A program made the translations under genes and the position numbers. The notes under the pieces were generated by a model. The model was not told where the DNA came from, did no database searches, and saw only the letters and a list, made by a program, of their open reading frames with translations. Positions 8,108-17,003 of a stretch of DNA of 43,442 nucleotides are shown piece after piece. How positions within the stretch are numbered: position 1 is the first letter of the stretch; each line of letters starts with the position of its first letter. Origin of the DNA: Rhodobacterales bacterium (GTDB lineage Bacteria; Pseudomonadota; Alphaproteobacteria; Rhodobacterales; Rhodobacteraceae); contig JAFLCY010000024.1 of the NCBI GenBank assembly GCA_017303485.1, forward strand, positions 1-43,442, read 5' to 3'.

Positions 8108-8665
8108 CTAAAGGTCAGACAGAAGTACGAATTTGCCTTTCTCCTGCCGGACGAGACGGAACCCGCCTTTTTCTTGCTCTTGGCTTGCATCATACACGCT
8201 CGCCTCGCTTCGTGCGATAGCGAGCATCAGATTTTCGCGGATCGAGTCCGTTTCGCCACTATCGAGGGCGAAGGCGCGCTGGAACATCACCCGCGCCTCA
8301 CCGTAATTGTCCTGCTCCATCAGCACGACGCCGAGGTTGTTGAGGGCGGGAATGAAGTTCGGATCCAGCTCCAGCGCGCGGCGAAGGATCTTTTCCGCCT
8401 GACCAAGGCGACCGAGCGCGAGGTTGGCCGAACCGATGGACGACAGGACATCGGCGTCGATGCCGACCTCGCCCGCGCCGCGCAGATATGCCTTGAGCGC
8501 AAGTTCGGGCTCACCCGCCGCCATCAGCCGGTGGCCGACCGTCATGCCATCGACGCCCTGGCCATGGCTGTCGGCGCCGTAGGGGGTATTACGGGAGACG
8601 CCGGTGTCCGGCGTGCATCCGGCCAGCAAGGCAGCGCAGACTGTCAGTACCGCTGCGTGGCGCAA
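8108..8665 (-). CDS. tadD: TPR lipoprotein TadD
   Basis: The product is a 185-residue lipoprotein with lipobox LAGC (Cys17) after a short hydrophobic signal. At least two canonical TPR units follow, clearest in LGQAEKILRRALELDPNFIP and the next unit (YGEARVMFQRAFALDSGE). TadD is required for Tad pilus biogenesis and is thought to act as a pilotin-like partner of the secretin. It lies 19 bp after tadC and 52 bp before the second TPR lipoprotein gene, all on the minus strand. The assignment as TadD rests on size, lipobox, TPRs and position after tadC. Confidence 0.85.
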   Translation of the reverse strand: MRHAAVLTVCAALLAGCTPDTGVSRNTPYGADSHGQGVDGMTVGHRLMAAGEPELALKAYLRGAGEVGIDADVLSSIGSANLALGRLGQAEKILRRALELDPNFIPALNNLGVVLMEQDNYGEARVMFQRAFALDSGETDSIRENLMLAIARSEASVYDASQEQEKGGFRLVRQEKGKFVLLSDL

Positions 8666-8684
8666 GTCACACCCAGTTCGAACC

Positions 8685-9668
8685 TCAGAGGCCGGCGGCC
8701 AGTTGGCCCATCATTGTCACCATCCCGTAGATGGAAGGTCCGATGAGAATGACCAGAAGCGGCGGAACTGTAAACAGCATAGTGCCGAGGGTCAGTTTCG
8801 TCGGCAACATGTTGGCCTTCTCTTCCGCGCGCATGATGCGCTTGTCGCGCATGTCGGCGGAATAGACCCGCAGCGCGTCTGCGACGGAGGTACCGAAGGT
8901 GGCCGACTGGATGATCGTGGTCACGAAGGAGGCGACATCCGGCACCCCCACCCGCTCGGCCATGTCCTTCAGAACCGAGATCCGTTCTTTCCCGGCCTTG
9001 ACCTCTTGCGCGACCATGTCGAATTCATCGGCCAGCGCCGGATAGCCCGCACGGCTTTCCCGGCCGACGCGGATGATCGACTGGTCAAGCGACTGACCGG
9101 CCTCGACGCAGACGAGCATCAGGTCAAGCGCGTCGGGGAAGCCTTCGATGATCTCGGTCTTGCGCTGCTCCACGCGCTTGTTCACCCAATAGCGCGGCAG
9201 GTAATAGCCCACGGCGCAGGGCAGGAGGCTGTGCAGCAGAAGGTCGGTCATCGTCATCTCTTGCGAGAAGGACTTGAACAGGGCTACGGCCAGACCGGCG
9301 ATCAGGAACAGGATGCCGAGCAGGAACTGGATGGCGTGGAACATCCGCACCGAGTTCTTGCCGGTATAGCCCGCGCGCAGCATGGTCAGCTTGGCGGCTG
9401 ACAGCTCTTCCTTTTTCTGCGGCTCAAGGAAGTGGGCGAATTTCTCCAGCTTGTCGACCTTGTCCGCCCTGCGCAACGCGCGCTTCTTGTCCTCGCCGGC
9501 CTTCGGAACCTGATCCTTCAGCTCGCGAAAGCGGTCGCGCTGGCGCTTCATCACCACCGGCAGGGCCAGGAGGATCAGGAGCATGCCGAGAAGCCCGATG
9601 CCCAGCAGCGGCGCCATGGGGCCGAAGCGGTCGGTCAGCCCGGTGATGAATTCGGAGATGAAGCTCAT
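8685..9668 (-). CDS. tadC: Tad inner-membrane platform protein TadC
   Basis: TadC is one of two GspF/PilC-like proteins that form the inner-membrane platform turned by the TadA motor. The 327-residue protein has an N-terminal membrane segment (about 20-40), a charged cytosolic stretch, two central segments (about 112-155), the T2SSF cytosolic domain with the family motif FPDALDLMLVCVEAG followed by SLDQSI, and a C-terminal segment (LFTVPPLLVILIGPSIYG). The gene follows tadB by 7 bp. The conserved Glu in VEAG and the TFGTSVADAL stretch are typical of Tad F-domain proteins. Confidence 0.93.
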   Translation of the reverse strand: MSFISEFITGLTDRFGPMAPLLGIGLLGMLLILLALPVVMKRQRDRFRELKDQVPKAGEDKKRALRRADKVDKLEKFAHFLEPQKKEELSAAKLTMLRAGYTGKNSVRMFHAIQFLLGILFLIAGLAVALFKSFSQEMTMTDLLLHSLLPCAVGYYLPRYWVNKRVEQRKTEIIEGFPDALDLMLVCVEAGQSLDQSIIRVGRESRAGYPALADEFDMVAQEVKAGKERISVLKDMAERVGVPDVASFVTTIIQSATFGTSVADALRVYSADMRDKRIMRAEEKANMLPTKLTLGTMLFTVPPLLVILIGPSIYGMVTMMGQLAAGL

Positions 9669-9675
9669 GGTCGAC

Positions 9676-10644
9676 CTACACTTTGATGTTGGTCATCACC
9701 TTCATGTAGATGATGTTGATGATCAGGAACGTTACGACGAAAAGCGCGGCGGGAACATAGGCCGTGGTCTCCTTTACCTCGTCATAATAGTCGGGCTGCA
9801 CCACGTTGATCATGACCAGCGCGACGATCGGGAAGCCGGAAAGGAACATGCCGGACCATTTCGCTTCGGCGGTGATGGCGCGGACGCGGCGGAAAAGCTT
9901 GAAACGGGCGCGCACCACCTTGGAGAGACCTTCGAGGATTTCGGCCAGGTTGCCACCCGACTGCTGCTGGATCGACACCGCGACGGCGAGGAAGCGAAGG
10001 TCCTGGCTGTCCATCCGTTCCGCGAAAGCCTTCAGCGACTCCGACACATCGCGGCCATAGGCGGCTTCGTCTGCGATGACGCCGAACTCCGAACCAAGCG
10101 GATCGGGGATTTCCTTGGCGACGATGCCGATGGCGGTCGAGAACGGGTGGCCGACACGGAGCGAGCGGACCATAAGCTCGATGGAATCCGGAAGCTGCTC
10201 TTCCATCAGGCTCATGCGCTGCTTGGCGGTGCGGTTCACCCAGACGAAGACGCCGCCAACGCCCATGGCGATGCCAAGCACGATGCGCAGGCCCATGTCT
10301 GCCGCCGTGAAGACGGACAGCATCAGGAATGCGAAGACCGACAGCAACGCCATGATCCCGATGAGGGCCTGGGGCGAGAAGGCGATGTTCGCCCGCTGCG
10401 CCTTCTTGGCCAGCATGGAGTATAGCGGAATGTTCTTCGCATTCAGGTGCTGGTTCATCTCCTTGCGGAGCTGTTCAAGCACCTGTTCGCGGTTCGCGTT
10501 CTTTTCCAAGAGCGTCAACCGACGGCTGACCTTGGTGTTCAGACTGATGGATTTTCCAAAGACAATCAGATAGATGCCGTTAACGATCACAACGACCGCA
10601 ACGAAGATCATGATGTAGATGAGGGGGGCGGCACTGATCTGCAT
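9676..10644 (-). CDS. tadB: Tad inner-membrane platform protein TadB
   Basis: TadB partners TadC in the pilus assembly platform. The 322-residue product has an N-terminal membrane segment (IYIMIFVAVVVIVNGIYLIV), a cytosolic stretch, two central segments (about 100-140), the T2SSF domain with LPDSIELMVRSLRVGHPFS and QQQSGGNLAEILEGLS, and a C-terminal segment. The start at 10644 is chosen because it opens 5 bp after the tadA stop and gives the usual N-terminus. The frame extends to 10695 but only inside tadA. Ribosome loading is therefore probably coupled to tadA translation. Confidence 0.93.
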   Translation of the reverse strand: MQISAAPLIYIMIFVAVVVIVNGIYLIVFGKSISLNTKVSRRLTLLEKNANREQVLEQLRKEMNQHLNAKNIPLYSMLAKKAQRANIAFSPQALIGIMALLSVFAFLMLSVFTAADMGLRIVLGIAMGVGGVFVWVNRTAKQRMSLMEEQLPDSIELMVRSLRVGHPFSTAIGIVAKEIPDPLGSEFGVIADEAAYGRDVSESLKAFAERMDSQDLRFLAVAVSIQQQSGGNLAEILEGLSKVVRARFKLFRRVRAITAEAKWSGMFLSGFPIVALVMINVVQPDYYDEVKETTAYVPAALFVVTFLIINIIYMKVMTNIKV

Positions 10645-10649
10645 GATGG

Positions 10650-12092
10650 TCAGCCGATCGGTTCGTAGATGGAGGCGGGCAGGTCGAAGCCCCATTGCCG
10701 GAAGCGGTCGGAATAGGCCGAACGGATGCCGGTCGCGTTGAAGCGGCCGATGATCTTGCCCGACGGTTCAACCCCCATCCGTTCGAAGCGGAAGACTTCC
10801 TGCATGGAGATGACTTCACCTTCCATCCCGGTGATTTCGGTGACCGAGGTCATGCGGCGCGTACCGTCCTGCAGACGGCTTGCCTGCACCATCAGGTTGA
10901 CAGCCGAGGCGATCTGGCTGCGGACGGCCTTCAGCGGCATCTCGATCCCGGCCATGGCGACCATGTTTTCCAGACGGCTGATCGCGTCGCGCGGGTTGTT
11001 CGCGTGGATCGTGGTCATTGACCCGTCATGGCCTGTATTCATGGCCTGCAACATGTCGATGACTTCCTCACCCCGGGTTTCGCCGACGATGATGCGGTCC
11101 GGGCGCATACGAAGGGCGTTTCTCAGGCAGTCGCGCTGGCTGACCGCGCCCTTGCCCTCGACGTTGGCCGGGCGGCTTTCCATCCGGCCCACATGGACCT
11201 GCTGGAGCTGAAGTTCCGCCGTGTCCTCGATCGTCAGCACGCGTTCGTGGTTGTCGATGAAGGAAGACAGCGCGTTGAGCGTGGTCGTCTTACCCGAACC
11301 CGTACCGCCCGAGACGACGATGTTGAGCCGGCAACTCACAGCCGCCTGCAGATACGCGGCCATCTCCTCGGTGAAGGCGCCGAAGCGGACGAGGTCTTCA
11401 ATCCGCAGCTTGTCCTTCTTGAATTTCCGGATCGACACCAGCGAGCCGTCCACCGCAATCGGCGGGATCATGCAGTTGAAACGGCTGCCGTCGGTCAGGC
11501 GGGCGTCGCAATAGGGGTTGGATTCATCGACCCGCCGACCCACGGCCGACACGATCTTGTCGATGATCCGCAGAAGGTGGCGTTCGTCGCGGAAAGTGAC
11601 GTCGCTGAGTTCCAGCTTGCCGGCGCGTTCGATGAAGATGCGTTTCGGGCCATTGACCAGGATATCGTTGATCGTCTCGTCCTTCAGCAGCGGCTCCAGC
11701 GGGCCAAGACCCATGACCTCGTCATAGAGTTCCTGGGTCAGCGCGAGGCGGTCTTCCTTGTTGAGCGCGACGGACATGTCGTCCAGCGCCTCGGTCGCAA
11801 GGGCCGCGATTTCGCCGCGCAGCGATTGTTCGGTGGCGGTTTCGATGGCCGAGAGGTTCAGATCTTCCAGAAGGCGCTTGTGGATCTCGACCTTGAGTTC
11901 GGTCAGGCGCTCCTTGCGCTTCTTTTCCTTGTCGGCGGCAATGGCCTCGGCGGCGGCACGCTGCTGGACCGGGGCCTGGGCTTGGGCGCGGGGTGCAAAG
12001 GCCGCCTTGTCCGCGGGTGCCGCGGCGGGGGCGGACGTGCCCTGGGTGGCAGGACGGGCGCCGGGAGTGTCTTTCTTGAATCGGCTAAACAC
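10650..12092 (-). CDS. cpaF: Tad pilus motor ATPase CpaF/TadA
   Basis: CpaF/TadA is the hexameric secretion ATPase that powers pilus extension, and in Caulobacter also retraction. The 480-residue protein has a low-complexity Ala/Gln/Pro tail (1-55), an N-terminal helical domain, and the type II/IV secretion ATPase core. Motifs are Walker A GGTGSGKTT (262-270), the Asp box with LTIEDTAELQL, the Walker B region RPDRIIVGETRGEE, and the His box MTTIHANNPRDAISRLE. It starts with GTG at 12092, placed by a GAGGGG about 8 nt upstream, and lies 17 bp after cpaE. The core and its length are typical of the family. Confidence 0.95.
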   Translation of the reverse strand: MFSRFKKDTPGARPATQGTSAPAAAPADKAAFAPRAQAQAPVQQRAAAEAIAADKEKKRKERLTELKVEIHKRLLEDLNLSAIETATEQSLRGEIAALATEALDDMSVALNKEDRLALTQELYDEVMGLGPLEPLLKDETINDILVNGPKRIFIERAGKLELSDVTFRDERHLLRIIDKIVSAVGRRVDESNPYCDARLTDGSRFNCMIPPIAVDGSLVSIRKFKKDKLRIEDLVRFGAFTEEMAAYLQAAVSCRLNIVVSGGTGSGKTTTLNALSSFIDNHERVLTIEDTAELQLQQVHVGRMESRPANVEGKGAVSQRDCLRNALRMRPDRIIVGETRGEEVIDMLQAMNTGHDGSMTTIHANNPRDAISRLENMVAMAGIEMPLKAVRSQIASAVNLMVQASRLQDGTRRMTSVTEITGMEGEVISMQEVFRFERMGVEPSGKIIGRFNATGIRSAYSDRFRQWGFDLPASIYEPIG

Positions 12093-12109
12093 TTTTCATT
12101 CCCCTCAAA

Positions 12110-13369
12110 TCAGGCTCTGGCCGTCTCGGCGGATTTGTTAAGGTCATACAATGACTTGGCAAGCTTCTGCAGCTCTTTGCGCAGCGGATTCTTGCCCGCA
12201 CTTTCGGCAATCGGCAGCCCGTGGTCATTGGCCTGAGTCACCTGTTCGCCGCCGTCGGGCAGTTGCACTTCGATCTCGATGTCCAGGCTTTCGGACATGC
12301 GCTTGACCCGGGCCTTGGCGGAAAGGTCGGTGAACTTGGGCGCCCGGTTCAACACATAGCGCACTTTTTCATGCGGCAGCGCCTCGGCCTTAAGGGCCCG
12401 GACGAACCGCAGGATGTTCTGCGCGGACCGCAGGTCCAGCTCCAGCATGGCGAAATAGACATGCGCGCGGGTCAGGACGGCCTCGGTCCAGGAAACGACG
12501 GTCGAGGGCATGTCGACGATGACGAAGTCAAAGTTCGCCTGCGCTGTGTCGAGGATGCGGCCGATGTCCTCCGGGGAAACCATCTCCAGCGGCAGCATGT
12601 CAGCGGGTGCGGTGAAGACGTGCAGCTTCTCGTTGAAGGTCAGCATCGACTTGATCAGCGAATCCGCGTCGATCGAAGCGGTGTCGGTCAGGATTTCCAG
12701 CACGGCTTCCTTGCGTGGCAGATCAAGATAGGTTGCGACGGTGCCGAATTGCAGGTCCAGGTCGATGACGCAGATGCGCGTGCCCTCGGATTCGGGAATC
12801 TGGCACAGTTCCCAGGCCAGGTTGGCGGCAAAGGTGGTGGCGCCGACGCCGCCCGCCATACCATGCACGGGCAGGATCACGCCGTTGCGGTCGCCCTTGG
12901 CCTTGAAGACCGGATTGAAGGTGCCGGTTTCAGGGTCATAGCCTTCCGGCATGACGGGGGCGGGTTTGCGCAGGCGCTCGATGGCGTCGTGGAGTGCGCC
13001 TTCGGGAAGCGGGTAGGGGACGAAATCGTCGGCCCCGAGTTTCAGCATCTGGTGCAGGACCGAAGGGCTGACCTGGTTGGCGATCAGGAGGACCTTGATC
13101 TTCTTGGCTTTCGCCGCCTTGATCACGTCGTTCATCTTCGAGAGTTCGCTCTCGTCCTCGCTGTCGACGGCGATGGCGACGAACTGCATTCCGGTGCTGT
13201 CGGGCTGCTTGAGGAAGACAAGCGCATCCTCGAAATTCAGGTCGCCCCAGGCCTCGCCCAGCTCCTGCTCCATGTCGTCGATCAACAGATCGAATCGCTG
13301 CACGTCGCGTGAGATCGTGCAGGCGAGGATCGGTGCCGGATCGCTCTGAACTGTGGCTTTGCTCGTCAT
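12110..13369 (-). CDS. cpaE: Pilus-positioning ATPase-like protein CpaE/TadZ
   Basis: CpaE/TadZ is a MinD/ParA-family protein that places the Tad machine at its cellular site. The 419-residue protein has a receiver-like N-terminal domain (about 12-135) with LKLGADDFVPYPLP, then the ParA-like domain. The deviant Walker A reads GMAGGVGATTF (170-180), where the first, signature lysine of MinD-type P-loops is replaced and the usual second lysine is Ala. The Walker B strand reads DFVIVDMPS. Many TadZ proteins share such degenerate P-loops and bind nucleotide weakly. It opens a run of closely spaced genes through to cpaA. A 245-bp gap with a hairpin precedes it, so it may have its own promoter. Confidence 0.92.
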   Translation of the reverse strand: MTSKATVQSDPAPILACTISRDVQRFDLLIDDMEQELGEAWGDLNFEDALVFLKQPDSTGMQFVAIAVDSEDESELSKMNDVIKAAKAKKIKVLLIANQVSPSVLHQMLKLGADDFVPYPLPEGALHDAIERLRKPAPVMPEGYDPETGTFNPVFKAKGDRNGVILPVHGMAGGVGATTFAANLAWELCQIPESEGTRICVIDLDLQFGTVATYLDLPRKEAVLEILTDTASIDADSLIKSMLTFNEKLHVFTAPADMLPLEMVSPEDIGRILDTAQANFDFVIVDMPSTVVSWTEAVLTRAHVYFAMLELDLRSAQNILRFVRALKAEALPHEKVRYVLNRAPKFTDLSAKARVKRMSESLDIEIEVQLPDGGEQVTQANDHGLPIAESAGKNPLRKELQKLAKSLYDLNKSAETARA

Positions 13370-13567
13370 CTCGCGTCGCGTCCTTTCGGTACGGGGTCGT
13401 TATCTACTGGTATTCCAACAGGTTAAGGCCGCAATTTCCTTGCAGGCTTCACCCAAGGACACAAGACCCTGAACTTACCCTTTGACCCGGACCTTGTTCA
13501 AAAATGGTGGCGATAATTGGGCTAAAAATGCCTGTTTCTGGGATTATCACGATTCTGGAAACGAAGA

Positions 13568-13588
13568 GGCCGGGCACTGGGCCCGGCC
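13568..13588 (-). terminator. hairpin behind the OmpA-like lipoprotein gene
   Basis: Perfect 8-base arms GGCCGGGC (13568-13575) and GCCCGGCC (13581-13588) flank a 5-base loop, 27 bp after the ompA-like stop on the minus strand. The following minus-strand sequence is TCTTCGTTTCC, only moderately U-rich, so partial termination is likely. It falls in the 245-bp gap before cpaE. Confidence 0.6.
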
Positions 13589-13614
13589 TGCTGTTTTCTT
13601 GCTGAGGGGCGTTA

Positions 13615-14262
13615 TCAGCCGGCACCGCCCGCCCCGGCGTCGGCCTGCGTACCCGTATGTGGCCGGACGGCACTGTCGACGTAGTCGCGCCAGATGATCG
13701 CGGCGTATTTTCCGTTCAGGACCAGGGGATGCGACTTCACGAAGCCCGACACCTCGGTCACCGTGCGGCGGTTGCGAACTTCTGCCTGGTTCGTCGCGAT
13801 GAGCGGCCGGGTTTCCCCGTAAGAGACGACAGCCTCCAGCCGCGAGCGGCTGATCCCCAGCGAGGTCAGGTAGGCGACCGCCGCCTGAGCCCGGCGCAAG
13901 CCGAGACGCTGGTTGTAGCCGTTCGAGCCGACCTTGTCAGTGTGGCCGAAGACACGGAAGCGGACCTCGGGGAACTGGCGGATGAAGTCCGCCTGTTTCT
14001 TGAGGGTCGCGCGCGCCTCATCCGATAGCTCGGAGCTGTTGAAGGCGAAGTTGATCGTGTCAGGCACCTCGGCCGAGAAGCGCTCGGCCAGCGCCACGGT
14101 GTAGGACATCTCTCCCGTCTGGAGGAGGACGTTGTTCATCGTGGCGTTGCCGAACTGGCCCTTGTCGACCTCGGAACCCAGTTCGCGGTCCCAGCTTGTC
14201 GATGTCTCGCCGCAAGCGGTGAGGGCAAGGAGAGCAGAGGCTGCAAGCAGCTTGGGAAGCAT
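13615..14262 (-). CDS. OmpA-like lipoprotein of the Tad locus (CpaD position)
   Basis: This 215-residue lipoprotein has a lipobox LTAC (Cys17) and an OmpA C-terminal peptidoglycan-binding domain. The domain shows NFAFNSSELSDEA, the FRVFGHTDKVGSNGYNQRLGLRRAQAA core with the Asp and Arg that bind meso-diaminopimelate, and SYGETRPL. An Ala/Gly-rich tail ends it. It sits where cpaD lies in Caulobacter and probably anchors the secretin to the cell wall. The start is taken at 14262 rather than 14271: the AAGGAG directly abuts the ATG at 14271 but is 9 nt from the one at 14262. The gap to cpaC is 13 bp, so the two are one transcript. Confidence 0.85.
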   Translation of the reverse strand: MLPKLLAASALLALTACGETSTSWDRELGSEVDKGQFGNATMNNVLLQTGEMSYTVALAERFSAEVPDTINFAFNSSELSDEARATLKKQADFIRQFPEVRFRVFGHTDKVGSNGYNQRLGLRRAQAAVAYLTSLGISRSRLEAVVSYGETRPLIATNQAEVRNRRTVTEVSGFVKSHPLVLNGKYAAIIWRDYVDSAVRPHTGTQADAGAGGAG

Positions 14263-14275
14263 GCGGGTCATCTCC

Positions 14276-15673
14276 TTACTCCATCACATAGCCGTAGGAC
14301 GAGCTGAAGTCCTGCCGCGCCACTTCGGCCGCCGCACCCTTCTTCGGGCTGGAAGCCACGTCGCCGAACAGGAACAGCTCGCGTTCCGTGGGGATGCGCA
14401 CCCGGTCGGTCGGCAGGGCAAGCGCCTCGCCGGCAACGGGGGTGACAAGATGCGGCGTCACGATGACGACCAGTTCGGACTGCGAGCGCTGGTATTCCGA
14501 GCTGCGGAACAGCGCGCCCAGGATCGGGATATCGCCGACCCAGGGAAGTTGCGAGTTCACGTCGCGGAAGTCGTCCTGCAGAAGACCCGCGATGGCGAAG
14601 CTTTCGCCGTCGCGCATTTCCACCGTGGTCGAGGTTTCGCGGCGTTTGAAGGCGGCGATGGTAAATTCGCCCGAGGTGAAGCCGTTCGCCGGGTCGATCG
14701 ACGAAACTGCGGCGTCGATCGTCAGGTTGATGATGTCCTGGTCGACGACCACCGGGGTGAAGTTGAGTTCCACACCGAACGGTTTGAATTCGACCGTGAC
14801 AGTATCATTGTCCTGCGCGACCGGAACCGGATACTCGCCACCGGCGAGGAACTTGGCTTCCTGGCCGGAAAGTGCGGTCAGGTTCGGTTCCGCAAGGGTG
14901 CGGACCATGCCCTTGGATTCCAGCGCTTCAAGCAGGACGTCGAATTCCAGTCCGCCGATCGAGCCGCCAATGCCGACAGCGCCGGTCACGTTGGAACGGT
15001 ACGGCACGTTCTCGCCAGCCGCAATCAGGGCGCCCGCCCCAAGCAGCGTACCGGTTTCGCCGCCGACCTGGCCACCGTCGCCGAATTTCAGCGACGAGGA
15101 GAAGTTCTTCGTCACCGAGCGGTTCATTTCCGCGAAGCGCACTTTCAGCATGACCTGCTGCGTGCCGCCGACCACCATCAGGTTCGACACCCGGTCAGGA
15201 GCGTAGCGGCTGGCGAGGTCGAGCGCGCGGTCAAGCTTGGCGGTCGAGGAGACCTGGCCCGAGAGGACGATACCGTCATTGGCGGTGCGGACCTCGATGT
15301 TCTCGCCCGGAAGGATCTGCTGCAGACGTTCCTTGAATTCCGCGATGTCGGGCGTGACATGCACGTCGACGTTCGAGATCAGTTGCCCATCTGGCGACAA
15401 AAGCGTGAGCGTTGTCCGCCCCGGCGCCTTGCCAAGCACATAGATGGATTTGTCGGACAGCGTCGAGATGTCGGCAATGCCCGGGTTCGCGATCGAAAGT
15501 TCCGCGAAGGGAACATCGCTTTCAACGACAACGGCCCGGTTCATCGGAACGTTGAGTGCTTCGGATGCCTGGCCCTGCATGACGCGCAGGACTTCAGCGG
15601 AGACAGGAGTAAGTGCTGTCGATGCGAGAGCCGCACCAAGATAACCTGCTGCCAGGAGTCGTTTCATGTACAT
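14276..15673 (-). CDS. cpaC: Tad pilus secretin CpaC/RcpA
   Basis: CpaC forms the outer-membrane ring through which the Flp pilus passes. The 465-residue protein starts with a signal peptide (MYMKRLLAAGYLGAALASTA). It then has a pilus-formation N-terminal domain (about 35-105), a BON-like domain (GIVLSGQVSSTAKLDRALDL), and the type II/III secretin domain with AEPNLTALSGQEAKFLAGGE, VELNFTPVV and GLLQDD, ending with PWVGDIPILGALFRS. The start at 15673 is chosen from GAAAGGG 8 nt upstream; an ATG two codons later (15667) is possible. A 210-bp gap containing a terminator separates it from cpaB, so it should have its own promoter. Confidence 0.95.
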   Translation of the reverse strand: MYMKRLLAAGYLGAALASTALTPVSAEVLRVMQGQASEALNVPMNRAVVVESDVPFAELSIANPGIADISTLSDKSIYVLGKAPGRTTLTLLSPDGQLISNVDVHVTPDIAEFKERLQQILPGENIEVRTANDGIVLSGQVSSTAKLDRALDLASRYAPDRVSNLMVVGGTQQVMLKVRFAEMNRSVTKNFSSSLKFGDGGQVGGETGTLLGAGALIAAGENVPYRSNVTGAVGIGGSIGGLEFDVLLEALESKGMVRTLAEPNLTALSGQEAKFLAGGEYPVPVAQDNDTVTVEFKPFGVELNFTPVVVDQDIINLTIDAAVSSIDPANGFTSGEFTIAAFKRRETSTTVEMRDGESFAIAGLLQDDFRDVNSQLPWVGDIPILGALFRSSEYQRSQSELVVIVTPHLVTPVAGEALALPTDRVRIPTERELFLFGDVASSPKKGAAAEVARQDFSSSYGYVME

Positions 15674-15744
15674 GTGATCTGCCCTTTCGACCACGCCTCG
15701 TTTGGGTCTTGAACGCCCTTATGTACGGCAGAATGACCCAGACG

Positions 15745-15765
15745 TTGATTTTTTGCAAGAATCAA
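15745..15765. promoter_or_regulatory. TTGATT/AATCAA inverted repeat upstream of cpaC
   Basis: Six-base arms TTGATT (15745-15750) and AATCAA (15760-15765) with a 9-base spacer lie 72 bp before the cpaC start, in the AT-richer gap behind the cpaB terminator. The place suits a promoter or operator. The half-sites resemble an FNR/Anr box, but the spacer is 9 rather than 4 bases, so I do not assign a regulator. Confidence 0.3.
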
Positions 15766-15830
15766 TGCTTTGGGCGAATTAGTTGATGTGGATAAACTGC
15801 AACAGGTCGCAACGGGTTGGAAAAATGAAA

Positions 15831-15861
15831 GGGCGCGGCCCCAGATGATGTGGCCGCGCCC
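15831..15861 (-). terminator. intrinsic terminator behind cpaB
   Basis: Perfect 10-base arms GGGCGCGGCC (15831-15840) and GGCCGCGCCC (15852-15861) flank an 11-base loop. On the minus strand the stem is followed by TTTCATTTTTCC, a good U-tract. It lies 22 bp past the cpaB stop and should end or reduce transcription coming from the pilin side. Confidence 0.85.
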
Positions 15862-15883
15862 CATGTTCGGGAAGAGGGAAGGG

Positions 15884-16744
15884 TCACTCCTTGCAGGGGA
15901 TCTCGACGTCGGTATCGACAAGCACGCCGCCGCTGCGCTGCTTGGCGTAGCACTTCTTCTTCTCCACCACCTTGACCTCCGGAACGACCTCTTCCTTGAC
16001 GATGCCGAGCATGGCATTGGTGTCGGTTTCGACAGTGCCGTCAACGGTTTCGCTGGAATCCCGCGCCAGTGAAAGGGTCAGCCGCCCGGTCGCCTGGGCC
16101 TGGGCAAGGCGGGCAACCTGTTCCGGCGTGGCCGCAACTGTTACCGTTTTCGCAACTCTGCCAGAGTCCACTTGCCCTTCGTTGATGGCGTTGTCGACCG
16201 CGATGACGAGGATGGCGCTTTCGATCTGACGGGTCATTCCGCCTTCGACGCCCGACACGCTTCCGGTCCAAAGGATGTCGATATAGTCGTCCGGCTTGAC
16301 GAAGTTCGAGACCCCGCTGTCCATCCCGATCTTGATCGCGAAGGCGCGTTTGCCCTTTTCGAGCTTCGATGTCAGGCTGGCGAGCTGGCCGGGTTCGGTC
16401 ACGCGGCTGGCGAGTACGGGCTCGAATGCCTCGGTCGAGCGCATGATGTAGCGCGGCCCGTCGGCATTTTCGGGGAAGAGCGTCGCCTTGTCGCGATAGA
16501 TCGATTCGGGCAGCGCCTTTTCCGGCCAGTAGATCAGCTGGACATCCTCTTCAGCCAGCGCGTCCCCGTATTTCTTCGGCTTGGCGAAGACGTAGACCTC
16601 GACCAGCTTGCCAGCCTTGGCATTGAAGGCCTGTTCTTTCCGCAGGGCGTTCTCCAGACCGTCCATGTAGCCCTGGATCATGTAGACGGCCATACCAGCC
16701 AAGGCCATGCCGACCAGAAGGACCAACGCAAATATAGCTCTCAT
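15884..16744 (-). CDS. cpaB: Flp pilus assembly protein CpaB/RcpC
   Basis: CpaB is a periplasmic, membrane-anchored protein that supports secretin assembly. The 286-residue protein begins with one membrane anchor (AIFALVLLVGMALAGMAVYMI). It continues with a SAF-type domain (YVFAKPKKYGDALAEEDVQLIYWPE), then the RcpC/CpaB domain with VKPDDYIDILWTGSV and VTVAATPEQVARLAQAQATG. The C-terminus has a Val/Lys/Glu-rich linker and two cysteines (KKCYAKQ and IPCKE) that could form a disulfide. It is followed by a strong terminator and preceded by a 258-bp gap after flp1, so it is probably transcribed from a promoter in that gap plus any read-through. Confidence 0.93.
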   Translation of the reverse strand: MRAIFALVLLVGMALAGMAVYMIQGYMDGLENALRKEQAFNAKAGKLVEVYVFAKPKKYGDALAEEDVQLIYWPEKALPESIYRDKATLFPENADGPRYIMRSTEAFEPVLASRVTEPGQLASLTSKLEKGKRAFAIKIGMDSGVSNFVKPDDYIDILWTGSVSGVEGGMTRQIESAILVIAVDNAINEGQVDSGRVAKTVTVAATPEQVARLAQAQATGRLTLSLARDSSETVDGTVETDTNAMLGIVKEEVVPEVKVVEKKKCYAKQRSGGVLVDTDVEIPCKE

Positions 16745-16948
16745 TTCAACCTCTACTGGTGTGACCTGGCCTGGACAGATCCTGGCGGCCCGGCGTGGTT
16801 CTAGTGCTGCCCCCGTGGGCCATCAAGGTGATAGGCTACCGAATGGCGGCTGGACAGGTTCCAATATCGCGACAATGTTGCCTGAATACGGCGAAAGTTT
16901 AACGGATGTCAGGCATGTTGCGTTCGTGATCCGCTCCGGCAAGTCGAA

Positions 16949-16976
16949 GGGCCGCACCTCTTGCGAAGGGCGGCCC
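16949..16976 (-). terminator. hairpin behind the first Flp gene
   Basis: Seven-base arms GGGCCGC (16949-16955) and GCGGCCC (16970-16976) flank a 14-base loop, 28 bp past the flp stop on the minus strand. The following minus-strand sequence (TTCGACTTGCC) is not U-rich. It may be a weak terminator or a 3'-end stabiliser for the abundant pilin message. Confidence 0.45.
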
Positions 16977-17003
16977 CGGCATTCAATCCGACAAGCTGAG
17001 AGA

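Noticed and set aside
14132-15712. 526-residue plus-strand frame
   Set aside because: Antisense to the secretin gene; no domain or ribosome binding site.
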